Assembly: GCA_002694465.1 (NCBI GenBank)
Contig: NZMG01000004.1
Coordinates: 1-34,813, forward strand
Length of the DNA: 34,813 bases
Reading direction: 5' to 3'
From: Flavobacteriaceae bacterium
Lineage (GTDB): Bacteria; Bacteroidota; Bacteroidia; Flavobacteriales; Flavobacteriaceae
Made by a program: the position numbers and the translations under genes. This document shows positions 7,259 to 14,316 of the stretch, one piece after another; within the stretch, counting starts at the first letter, position 1, and each line of letters begins with the position of its first letter. The notes beneath the pieces are model-generated. The model searched no databases. It was not told the origin of the DNA and saw only the letters and a program-made list of their open reading frames with translations.

Positions 7259-7827
7259 TGCTTGAAGAACTCCTAAAATACGACACAGACCTCTTTCTTT
7301 TTCTAAATAATTTAGGAAGCGAATCTTGGGATGGTTTTTGGCTATTTGTTACCCATAAATTGTCCTCTATCCCTTTGTATTTGGTGTTGTTGTATTTAGT
7401 TTGGAAACACTTTCAATGGAAAGGCGCCTTGCTAATTTTAGTGTGTGTTGCCATAATGATTACCGCCACTGACCAACTCGCCAACTTGTTTAAATATGTA
7501 TTGTTCGAAAGACCGCGCCCTTGCAGGGTAGAAGACTTACAAGATCAAATGCGATTGGTAGCCAATGGTTGTGGACGATATGGTTATTTTTCGGCACATG
7601 CAGCAAGTAGTATGGCAGTAGCCGTTTTTGTAGGATTGTTGCTTCGCAATAATTATAAATACCTTCCCTTTTTATTGCTCTTTTGGGCGGTACTTATAGC
7701 GTATAGCCGCATCTACTTAGGTGTACATTATCCATTGGATATCATTACAGGAATGTTCTTTGGCGGAATAATAGGATGGTTTTTTTATAAACTTCAACAA
7801 AAACTCTCTTTGTCATTCAGAGCGTAG
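7258..7827 (+). CDS. PAP2-family membrane phosphatase
   Basis: Type 2 phosphatidic acid phosphatase / undecaprenyl-pyrophosphate phosphatase family, an inner-membrane enzyme removing phosphate from lipid phosphates or pyrophosphates. The three active-site motifs are present: FERPRP (motif 1, about 83-88), FSAHAAS with His114 (motif 2, where many members have PSGH) and SRIYLGVHYPLD with Arg151, His157 and Asp161 (motif 3). About five membrane segments, 189 residues. It is coupled to the small acidic gene by a one-base overlap. The last codons (LSLSFRA) run into a palindromic repeat element. The position beside a glycolipid operon would suit carrier recycling, but that is inference. Confidence 0.92.
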   Translation: MLEELLKYDTDLFLFLNNLGSESWDGFWLFVTHKLSSIPLYLVLLYLVWKHFQWKGALLILVCVAIMITATDQLANLFKYVLFERPRPCRVEDLQDQMRLVANGCGRYGYFSAHAASSMAVAVFVGLLLRNNYKYLPFLLLFWAVLIAYSRIYLGVHYPLDIITGMFFGGIIGWFFYKLQQKLSLSFRA

Positions 7828-7871
7828 TGAAGAATCTATACTTGAGATTCCTCATTATATTCGGAATGACA
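7811..7871. repeat. Interspersed palindromic repeat overlapping the PAP2 stop codon
   Basis: Outer arms GTCATTC (7812-7818) and GAATGAC (7864-7870), inner arms GAATCT (7832-7837) and AGATTC (7845-7850). It fills nearly all the space between the convergent PAP2 and GT39 genes and supplies the last few PAP2 codons and its stop. It resembles the TGTCATTC...GAATGACA elements I remember as dispersed in Flavobacteriaceae; a role as a bidirectional terminator is possible. Confidence 0.65.
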
Positions 7872-7873
7872 TT

Positions 7874-9541
7874 TTATTTTGAAACTAAATACAAATCCCG
7901 CCACAATCTAGGGCGGTGAGTACGATGCCCTGGTGCCTGCGGATTCATATCATATCGCGTTACTTTTTCTACAGAAAAACCTTCAAATTGCTTTTTGAAT
8001 TTCCCTTCAACGGCTTCGGCCACTAAAACACCAAATTGCATTTCGGGAGGAATTTCAATACTTCCATCCTTTTCCAATCTAGGAATAGGCTTACCATAAT
8101 CCCAAATAAGCTCTGGTGAAAATCCGCCAAACTCATACACCTTTAAATTCGTTTCCGCTTGCCAATCATTAAGTTTTGAAAGGCCTTTATACTCGGGGTT
8201 TACGGTCAGTGTCTTCGCCAAAGGCATTCCGAAGGAAATCACAGCTACAATAAAAGCAATGGTGAAATAGAATACTGGTTGAATAGCTTTGCGGCGTAAA
8301 TTCCGAAACATCACCACGCCAATTATAAACAGTGATAACGACAAAAGCGCAAACCAAATCCAATAGCTTCCGCTTAGTTGGTCTTTCAGAAAAATATACC
8401 CTCCAATGGGGAAAATTACTCCAATCAAGGCAATGAGCCCAAAATTAAAATACACAGGAATCGTTTCTCGTTTGTCTTTTAATTCCTTAAACCTTCGGAA
8501 TAAATATTCCATATAAAACCCTGTATTCATCGCCAAGGGAATAATCACAGGCAGTAAGTAACGTACTTTCTTTTCGGGAATAATCGACAATAAAATCACC
8601 GAAGCCATCGTCCACCAAAATGTAAATTGGTAGGCTTTTTTATTGAATACTCTATTCTTCAAATAAGGGTACAATAGCGCGATAAAGGCAGGAATGGTCC
8701 ACACTCCGCTTTGGGTAAAAAAACTCCAATAGTAATAAATAGGTTTGGTTTCGTAACCGGTCCAATTGCTGGTTTCACGTTCGGTAATTTTGGCTACCGT
8801 TTCGGGGTCAAAGGTGTAGGTGTACCAATACCACCAACCCGACAACAGAAATGAAACTACTAAAAATACGAATAATGGCAGAATCCGACTTTTAAAATTT
8901 TTGTATTTATAGACAATTCCAAAGGCAATTAAAAAAGGTAGGAGCAGGGCGTATAACGAAACAGGTCCTTTACTCATAAAGGAGCACCCAAAAAAAAGGG
9001 CTGCTAACAAGGCATTTCTATAGTGTTGTACTTTTTTCCCTCCTTTTGAGGAGGGGTGCCCAGCGGGCGGGGTGGTGAAAAGTAAATACAAAAAGTAGAT
9101 ACTCACCATCATAAAACTGTGCGTGAAAATATCCCAATTGGCATCGCGTCCTGCTGTAACAATGTAAAAGGAAGTTACCATGACCAATCCGCTAATGAGT
9201 GCAAATTGGGTATTTTTGGTAAGTTTTTGTAAAAATTTATAGGAAAATAATACAAGCACTAATCCCATAATAGCGGCAGGGAGTCGTAAGGCAAAAAGAC
9301 TTTTCAGTCCAAAAAGCATACCTGACAGTGCCGTGAGCCAGGTAGGTAAGGGAGGTTTGGCATAGCGTGGTTCACTATTCATGGTGGTGAGTAACCAATT
9401 GCCATCAACAATCATTTCGCGAGCCGTAATAAAGTTTCTGGCCTCCATGATGTTTACAAAAATGGCATCGAGATTCACAAAGAAGACCCCTACACAGGCA
9501 AGAGTTAAAAGAAGTAAAGGATGTTTATTCAGAAGCTTCAT
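7874..9541 (-). CDS. GT39 (PMT/ArnT-like) membrane glycosyltransferase
   Basis: Polytopic inner-membrane transferase that takes a sugar from a polyprenyl-phosphate donor and adds it to lipid A, another glycolipid or protein on the outer face. The ArnT-like N-terminal signature is clear: an EAR motif (MEARNFITAREMI), NWLLTTMN and KPPLPTWL. Some eleven hydrophobic segments and a small C-terminal periplasmic domain follow; about 555 residues is normal. I chose the ATG at 9541, which overlaps the end of the LAB_N gene by 17 bases; the TTG at 9550 would add only three residues. Residues of about 155-170 (TPPAGHPSSKGGKK) are encoded by a repeat element. It is the last gene of the operon GT2 - LAB_N - GT39. 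Confidence 0.88.
   Translation of the reverse strand: MKLLNKHPLLLLTLACVGVFFVNLDAIFVNIMEARNFITAREMIVDGNWLLTTMNSEPRYAKPPLPTWLTALSGMLFGLKSLFALRLPAAIMGLVLVLFSYKFLQKLTKNTQFALISGLVMVTSFYIVTAGRDANWDIFTHSFMMVSIYFLYLLFTTPPAGHPSSKGGKKVQHYRNALLAALFFGCSFMSKGPVSLYALLLPFLIAFGIVYKYKNFKSRILPLFVFLVVSFLLSGWWYWYTYTFDPETVAKITERETSNWTGYETKPIYYYWSFFTQSGVWTIPAFIALLYPYLKNRVFNKKAYQFTFWWTMASVILLSIIPEKKVRYLLPVIIPLAMNTGFYMEYLFRRFKELKDKRETIPVYFNFGLIALIGVIFPIGGYIFLKDQLSGSYWIWFALLSLSLFIIGVVMFRNLRRKAIQPVFYFTIAFIVAVISFGMPLAKTLTVNPEYKGLSKLNDWQAETNLKVYEFGGFSPELIWDYGKPIPRLEKDGSIEIPPEMQFGVLVAEAVEGKFKKQFEGFSVEKVTRYDMNPQAPGHRTHRPRLWRDLYLVSK
9031..9078. repeat. Palindromic repeat element inside the GT39 gene
   Basis: CCCTCC / GGAGGG (9038-9043 and 9050-9055) with loop TTTTGA, then GCCC / GGGC (9058-9061 and 9065-9068) and a G-rich tail GGGGTGGTG. 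I recognise this layout from intergenic repeats of Flavobacteriaceae. Here it is in frame in a predicted hydrophilic loop between two membrane segments. Confidence 0.6.
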
Positions 9542-10151
9542 TTTTCCCAATAAATATATTCCGAATATAAATAATTAATCCGCCTCCGTGCCCAATTAAC
9601 AATACAGGATCTTTTCTATATACCGCATACACAATAATAAGGGCTGCTCCCAAGGCGCTCAATCTCCAGAAGCCAACCGGTAAATGAGAAACTTTTTTCC
9701 GTTCCGAATAAATCCATTGGTACACAAACCGAAGGGTAAAAAGGACTTGAGCAATAATTCCAAGCCACAATAACCAATTGGGTATGGCTGCGTTGTGTAA
9801 AAGATTTTCAATATCGAACTCGCCATTATTGTAGCCGTAAATCACAATAAGGATCGGGAAAATAATCAAAAACCCACGAAACCACCACGGACTTTTTTGC
9901 CATTCGCCTTGTAAATGAAGGTTACGAACGTAGATAAAATACGTGAGGGATTGCCCCAACATAATGGCAAAGTCATCTCTCAAATACCCATACACAAATA
10001 GTAGAAACGAAGCCAGCAGGCTTAATTTCCAAAATAGGGAAGGGGTAATGATGCGTTTGTTTTTTTCAGAAAGAAACCATTGGATAAACAATCGGGCAGA
10101 GAATAGAATCTGTGCGGTAAATCCAATAGTATAAATAAGCCAATTGCTCAT
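9525..10151 (-). CDS. Membrane protein with two LAB_N (lipid A biosynthesis N-terminal) domains
   Basis: Small polytopic protein built of two copies of the LAB_N module found at the N-terminus of some LpxB proteins and as stand-alone proteins. Copy 1 spans about residues 4-75 (IGFTAQILFSARLFIQWF ... LSEKNKRIITPSLFWKLS) and copy 2 about 124-200 (LGIIAQVLFTLRFVYQWI ... SERKKVSHLPVGFWRLS). Both have Gln-x-x-Phe, an Arg-Phe/Leu...QW helix and an aromatic-rich second helix ending YxRN. The module is thought to bind a lipid-linked sugar or help its transfer; its reaction is not known to me. The start overlaps the GT2 stop by 4 bases (ATGA) and the end overlaps the GT39 start by 17, so all three are translationally coupled. 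Confidence 0.88.
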   Translation of the reverse strand: MSNWLIYTIGFTAQILFSARLFIQWFLSEKNKRIITPSLFWKLSLLASFLLFVYGYLRDDFAIMLGQSLTYFIYVRNLHLQGEWQKSPWWFRGFLIIFPILIVIYGYNNGEFDIENLLHNAAIPNWLLWLGIIAQVLFTLRFVYQWIYSERKKVSHLPVGFWRLSALGAALIIVYAVYRKDPVLLIGHGGGLIIYIRNIFIGKNEASE

Positions 10152-10858
10152 CCTTTATCTTTCACTTCGTAGTTGATGTACTTTTTCTTCATCCAAAGGT
10201 AGGCAAAGCAATCCATTAACGGTCCTAAAAGGCGATTCCAAAGTCCAAATTTTGCGGTTCCTGCAATCCGCGGAAAATGTTGCACAGGTACTTGTAAAAT
10301 CTTTCCATTTTGCAATAAAATCATCGCAGGCAGAAATCGGTGTAAACCTTTAAACATTGGGATACGTTTGGCATATTCTGTTTTAATCACTTTTAATGGG
10401 CAACCCGTATCGTCCATTCCGTCGTGGGTAAAAGCACGACGAATGCCATTAGCAATTTTGGAAGACATATTTTTAACAAAAGAATCCTTTCGGTTAGCAC
10501 GAACTCCAGTGACTAAATCGTATTCGCCTATGTGCTGCAACAGTAAATTAAAATCCTCGGGAGCAGTTTGTAAATCACTGTCGATATATCCCACTAACGG
10601 ACTTTCCACATGGTCAAATCCTGCTTTAATGGCAGCGCTTAATCCGCGGTTTTCTTTAAAACTGATATAGTGAAAAGCTTCGTTTCTAGCACAGATAGTT
10701 TCAATTAAGGATTGGCTATTGTCTTTAGAACCATCATTCACAAAAAGGATAGCTGTTTTTTTTGAAGCGATTTTGGTATAGGCTAACAGTTCCTTTTCAA
10801 CGCGTTCCAGATTGTCTTCCTCGTTGTAAACAGGCACAATGATGGTAAATTCGTACAT
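10148..10858 (-). CDS. GT2 glycosyltransferase, polyprenyl-phosphate sugar synthase type
   Basis: Family 2 glycosyltransferase of the DPM1/ArnC type, expected to move a sugar from a nucleotide donor to polyprenyl phosphate on the cytoplasmic face, making the donor for the GT39 enzyme at the end of the same operon. Motifs: TIIVPVYNEEDNL at the start, FVNDGSKDNS, DSDLQTAPEDF with the metal-binding DSD, and DDTGCPLKVIKT. It has 236 residues with no strong C-terminal membrane pair. The ATG at 10858 (MYEFTIIVPVYN) is preferred because the family begins right there; the longer frame from 10921 adds 21 basic residues without family support. First gene of the operon. Confidence 0.9.
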   Translation of the reverse strand: MYEFTIIVPVYNEEDNLERVEKELLAYTKIASKKTAILFVNDGSKDNSQSLIETICARNEAFHYISFKENRGLSAAIKAGFDHVESPLVGYIDSDLQTAPEDFNLLLQHIGEYDLVTGVRANRKDSFVKNMSSKIANGIRRAFTHDGMDDTGCPLKVIKTEYAKRIPMFKGLHRFLPAMILLQNGKILQVPVQHFPRIAGTAKFGLWNRLLGPLMDCFAYLWMKKKYINYEVKDKG

Positions 10859-10954
10859 AGTAGCTCGATTGTTCTTCGACTGCAAAAGTATTTCTTTTTC
10901 ATGAATAAAACAGAAACGCAAAAAAGGTGTTATTTTGCAGTGTAAATTGAATTC

Positions 10955-11899
10955 ATGAAAGTATTAGTTACGGGCGCGGCAGGTTTTATTGGATCTCATA
11001 CTGCTGAAAGATTACAAAGTCTTGGTCATGAGGTACAGGCTATCGATAATTTTTCATCGTATTACGATGTCGCTTTAAAAGAATTGAATGCCAAATCCCT
11101 TTCAGAAAAAGGAATTACTGTTGAAAAAGTAGATCTTCGGAAAGATGATTTATCCAAAGTTATTAAAGAAGATATCGATTATATTTTTCACTTTGCTGCA
11201 CAACCTGGGATTTCCACTACTAGTACTTTTGATGATTACTTCTCAAATAATTTCTTTGCCACACAACGACTCTTAGACTTATTCGAAACCTTTACCAAAA
11301 AGCCCTTTTTTGTGAATATTGCTACTTCTTCTATTTATGGATTAAATGCCATTATGACCGAAGATGAAGCACCAAAGCCCGCTTCTTGGTATGGTGTGAC
11401 CAAATTGGCTGCAGAGCAATTGGTGTTGGCATATAGCCGAAGAGGTTTATTAAAAGGAACTTCCTTCCGTCTGTATTCGGTATATGGACCTCGCGAGCGT
11501 CCTGATAAATTATACACCCGTCTTATCGACTGCGGATTAAACAACAAACCCTTCCCCTTATACGAAGGCAGTGAGAAGCATTTACGCAGTTTTACCTACG
11601 TACAAGATATTGTAGATGGGATTGTGAGTGTCATAGGGAATGAGGGCGTTTGTAATGGTGAAATCTTTAATTTAGGTACCGAAGAAGAAAATACCACCGC
11701 AACCGGAATTGCTACTGTGGAAGAAATTCTGGGAGCCAAAATCACAATAGAAAACAAACCTGCTCGCCCTGGCGATCAATCGCGTACTTGCGCCAATATC
11801 GATAAGGCCAGAAAACTACTAAAGTACAATCCGCAGACTTCACTTAAAGTTGGGTTGGAGGAACAGGTAAAATGGTTTAGAAATAACTTTATGAAGTAA
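10955..11899 (+). CDS. NAD-dependent nucleotide-sugar epimerase (UDP-glucuronate 4-epimerase type)
   Basis: Extended short-chain dehydrogenase acting on a nucleotide sugar in the cytoplasm. The Rossmann motif is VTGAAGFIGSH (G7..G13), the acidic residue binding the NAD ribose follows in IDNFSSYYD, and the catalytic Ser and Y-x-x-x-K are SS(125-126) and YGVTK (Tyr146, Lys150). The 314 residues and the ARPGDQSRT segment resemble UDP-glucuronate/UDP-galactose 4-epimerases, but the exact sugar is not determined. It is divergent from the GT2 operon across 96 bases, with a near-match to a -7 box (TTATTTTGC) about 20 bases before the ATG. Its 3' end overlaps meaB by 11 bases, tail to tail. It could supply sugar to either envelope locus. 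Confidence 0.88.
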   Translation: MKVLVTGAAGFIGSHTAERLQSLGHEVQAIDNFSSYYDVALKELNAKSLSEKGITVEKVDLRKDDLSKVIKEDIDYIFHFAAQPGISTTSTFDDYFSNNFFATQRLLDLFETFTKKPFFVNIATSSIYGLNAIMTEDEAPKPASWYGVTKLAAEQLVLAYSRRGLLKGTSFRLYSVYGPRERPDKLYTRLIDCGLNNKPFPLYEGSEKHLRSFTYVQDIVDGIVSVIGNEGVCNGEIFNLGTEEENTTATGIATVEEILGAKITIENKPARPGDQSRTCANIDKARKLLKYNPQTSLKVGLEEQVKWFRNNFMK

Positions 11900-12971
11900 T
11901 TTTTAGCAAAACCTCCGCCGCTTCAAACGGTGTGGTTTTATGCGCTTGTAGTAACTGAAGTTGCTTTTCCAATTCCTTTTTTACCTTAGCTTGATTGTAA
12001 AAATTGGACTTTAAGGCACTTTCTATGGTTTGCATAAGCCAAAATTTATTTTGCTCATTTCGCTTTTCTTGAAAGTAGTTGTTCTCTTTTACCGTGGTAG
12101 AATACTCTTCGATGAGATTCCAAACGTCCTCAATTCCTTCATAATTAATCGAAGAACACGTGAGTGTTTTAGGTATCCAACCACTTTCTTTTTCGGGATA
12201 TAGGTGTAATGCGCGGTTAAATTCAGTTTTAGCTAGTTTAGCAGCTTTTACATTGTCACCGTCGGCTTTATTTATCACAATGGCATCTGCCATTTCCATA
12301 ATGCCGCGTTTAATGCCTTGTAATTCATCGCCGGCACCTGCTAGCTTCAGTAGTAAAAAGAAATCGGTCATACTGTGTACCGTGGTTTCACTTTGTCCCA
12401 CACCCACAGTTTCAATAATAATAATGTCAAACCCCGCCGCTTCACATAAAATAATGGCTTCTCGGGTTTTTCGAGCCACACCTCCTAAAGATTCCCCACT
12501 AGCAGAAGGCCGTATAAACGCATTCGGGTTTTTTACCAATTCTTCCATACGGGTTTTGTCTCCCAAAATACTCCCTTTACTTAGCGTACTACTTGGGTCC
12601 ACCGCCAACACGGCTATTTTTTTTCCTTTTTGAGTAAGTAGCGTACCAAAACTTTCAATAAATGTACTTTTTCCCACCCCCGGAACACCGGTGATTCCTA
12701 TTCTAATAGAATTATTGGCGTGTGGTAAACACCCTTGAATCAATTCTTTTGCTTGTTGTTGATGCTTAGTAGCAGTGCTTTCAACAAGGGTAATACCTCT
12801 ACTTAAGGCAGTTTGGTTTCCATCAAGAATAGATTTGGTTAATTCCTTTACAGAAAGCGGTTTTCTTCTACTTTCCTGAATTTTTTTTGCAACAATAGGA
12901 TTGGACGAACTAGGAGGGGAGATTCCTTCTATTTCGTGTAATGCCGAAGTATGTTTTTTATCTTTTGCCAC
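11889..12971 (-). CDS. meaB: MeaB/ArgK-type G-protein chaperone of methylmalonyl-CoA mutase
   Basis: P-loop GTPase that gates loading of adenosylcobalamin onto methylmalonyl-CoA mutase and ejects damaged cofactor. G1 is GITGVPGVGKST (about 92-103), the Walker-like VLAVDPSST follows, then IETVGVGQSE (switch region) and NKADG (guanine specificity). The 360 residues include an N-terminal extension of about 35 residues rich in Ser, Pro and Lys that looks disordered. The start is GTG at 12971; there is no ATG nearby in frame. The mutase is not in the window, but the adenosyltransferase at 21340 serves the same cofactor. It converges on the epimerase with an 11-base overlap. Confidence 0.94.
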   Translation of the reverse strand: MAKDKKHTSALHEIEGISPPSSSNPIVAKKIQESRRKPLSVKELTKSILDGNQTALSRGITLVESTATKHQQQAKELIQGCLPHANNSIRIGITGVPGVGKSTFIESFGTLLTQKGKKIAVLAVDPSSTLSKGSILGDKTRMEELVKNPNAFIRPSASGESLGGVARKTREAIILCEAAGFDIIIIETVGVGQSETTVHSMTDFFLLLKLAGAGDELQGIKRGIMEMADAIVINKADGDNVKAAKLAKTEFNRALHLYPEKESGWIPKTLTCSSINYEGIEDVWNLIEEYSTTVKENNYFQEKRNEQNKFWLMQTIESALKSNFYNQAKVKKELEKQLQLLQAHKTTPFEAAEVLLKITS

Positions 12972-13050
12972 GATGGGAAGATACTAAAAAAGTTGGATGG
13001 TTAAATGATTGGGATATTGGATTGTGGGTATGTTGGATAAAGAAAAAGAC

Positions 13051-13120
13051 ATAAGAGTCAAGAGCCAAGACGCAAGAACCAAGACCTATGACCCAGAACC
13101 TAGTACCCAGAACCCAAAAA
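13051..13120. repeat. Heptanucleotide-periodic array upstream of the first sigma gene
   Basis: About ten 7-base units in register (for example TCAAGAG, CCAAGAC, GCAAGAA, CCAAGAC, then CCAGAAC, CTAGTAC, CCAGAAC). The consensus drifts from CAAGANN to CAGAACN. Just before it, 12993-13048 is a G/T-rich stretch with repeated TTGGAT / ATTGGG words. Both are non-coding and one-sided in base use (A/G/C versus G/T). I recall similar CAAGAGC-type strings between genes in Flavobacteriaceae. Confidence 0.75.
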
Positions 13121-13129
13121 CTTTTCCGC

Positions 13130-13137
13130 TAACTTTG
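13130..13137 (+). promoter_or_regulatory. Bacteroidota housekeeping -7 box before the first sigma gene
   Basis: TAACTTTG, an exact match to TAnnTTTG, 60 bases before the GTG start and directly after the heptanucleotide array. It shares two bases with the ECF-type -35 at 13136, so the operon may have two overlapping promoters. Confidence 0.55.
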
Positions 13138-13161
13138 CAACACTCACAAATTTCTGTCGTC
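13136..13161 (+). promoter_or_regulatory. ECF-type promoter candidate for the first sigma operon
   Basis: TGCAAC (13136-13141), 16-base spacer, CGTC (13158-13161). It fits the general ECF pattern (-35 with AAC, -10 CGTC) known from SigW/SigM-like factors. It is weaker than the pair at 16345-16428 because the -35 differs by one base and the spacer by one. Confidence 0.45.
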
Positions 13162-13196
13162 TTTAACCCGAACAGCAACCAAAAAAACCATCAATT

Positions 13197-13739
13197 GTGT
13201 CCGATATATTATTGGTAGAGCAATGCAAACAAAACAACCGAAAAGCACAAATGGCTTTATATCGCCAATATTGCGATGGGATGTTTATTGTGGCGCACCG
13301 ATATTTAAAGGATGCGGCAACAGCAGAAGATGCACTGCAAGAAGCGTTTATAAAAGCGTTTCGGAAGTTGGACCAGTTCAAAGGGGACGTCACCTTTGGC
13401 GCTTGGTTAAAACGAATCGTTATAAACACTTGCTTGGATGCGATTAAGGCAAACAAAATGGAAAAAGCAGATATTAACGAAGAAACCTTGGCTATTGTAG
13501 ATGAAGAGGAATGGAGTGTGCCCGATGAAGCAACCGTTAATGAAGTGGTAAAAACCATTGAAAGTTTAAAAGATCCTTATGGAGTAGTGGCAAAATTATT
13601 TTTATTGGAAGGCTATGATCATCAAGAGATTTCGGAGGTTTTAGGAATAACCGAAAGTGCTTCGAGAACCTATCTTCATCGAGGTAAAAAACAATTACAA
13701 GAACAGTTAAAACATTTAAAATATGGCACAGGATATTAG
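13197..13739 (+). CDS. ECF-family RNA polymerase sigma factor (first of two)
   Basis: Sigma-70 family, ECF group, 180 residues. Region 2 spans about 10-75 (LYRQYCDGMF, DAATAEDALQEAFIKAF, FGAWLKRIVINTCLD) and region 4 about 120-172 (LFLLEGYDHQEISEVLGI, SASRTYLHRGKKQL). The start is GTG at 13197, taken because region 2 begins right after it and no ATG fits. The anti-sigma-like gene starts inside its last codons (17-base overlap). Two promoter candidates lie upstream: a housekeeping -7 box at 13130 and an ECF-type pair at 13136-13161. The second would mean autoregulation or control by the other sigma factor at 16439. Confidence 0.93.
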   Translation: MSDILLVEQCKQNNRKAQMALYRQYCDGMFIVAHRYLKDAATAEDALQEAFIKAFRKLDQFKGDVTFGAWLKRIVINTCLDAIKANKMEKADINEETLAIVDEEEWSVPDEATVNEVVKTIESLKDPYGVVAKLFLLEGYDHQEISEVLGITESASRTYLHRGKKQLQEQLKHLKYGTGY

Positions 13740-14316
13740 AGACATGCTGAAAGACTATCAGCCAGAAGACCCTAAGCTTTCAAAAGGGCACGAAGTTCGT
13801 TTTGAAGACAAATTAGATATGGCTTTTTCAGAAAAGAAATCGGATAACGGTTTCTTCTTTTGGATGAAAATAGCTGCAACCGTTATGGTCTTTCTTACAG
13901 TGGGATATTTTGGATATCAATATTTTCAGAAAGACACCACCATCGATAACCAATTGGTTAACAATACCAAGGAAGTAGAAAATGAAACACCAACTATCAC
14001 TATAGGTAATTTATCACCAGACCTAAAAAAAGTAGAAGATTTTTACGTAACTGGAATAAACCAACAGTTGGCATCATTAAACAGAACGCCTGAAAATGAA
14101 GAACTCATTAACGGATATCTTCTACGGCTTGAGGAATTGGATAATGCCTATAAAACATTGAATACCGAGTTGAACGAAGTAGGGCCTAGCGAGGCAACCA
14201 TCACTGCTTTGATCGATAATTTGCAACTACGTTTGGAATTGCTGTTCAAACTGAAAAACAAATTAAAAGAACTTAAAACCTTAGAAAATGAAACAATTAG
14301 CAATATGGAAGCGTAA
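13723..14316 (+). CDS. Probable anti-sigma factor, single-pass membrane protein
   Basis: Positional and architectural call: a cytoplasmic N-terminus of about 43 residues (DIRDMLKDYQPEDPKLSKGH), one membrane helix (about 44-66, FFFWMKIAATVMVFLTVGYF) and a periplasmic part of 130 residues that is mostly helical and probably coiled-coil (EELINGYLLRLEEL; LQLRLELLFKLKNKLKELK). No Cys/His zinc motif of the ZAS type is seen. It overlaps the sigma gene by 17 bases and the next gene by 29. This matches the usual membrane-bound anti-sigma layout. The helical periplasmic part may sense the exported partner encoded next. Confidence 0.75.
   Translation: MAQDIRDMLKDYQPEDPKLSKGHEVRFEDKLDMAFSEKKSDNGFFFWMKIAATVMVFLTVGYFGYQYFQKDTTIDNQLVNNTKEVENETPTITIGNLSPDLKKVEDFYVTGINQQLASLNRTPENEELINGYLLRLEELDNAYKTLNTELNEVGPSEATITALIDNLQLRLELLFKLKNKLKELKTLENETISNMEA

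Noticed and set aside
12160..12633. 157-codon frame on the plus strand within meaB
   Set aside because: Antisense to a well-conserved GTPase gene; its codon pattern is the mirror of meaB and it has no family features.
13009..13218. Open frame of 69 codons upstream of the first sigma gene
   Set aside because: It is translated from the G/T-rich stretch and the 7-bp array, shows repeat-driven composition, and crosses both promoter candidates.
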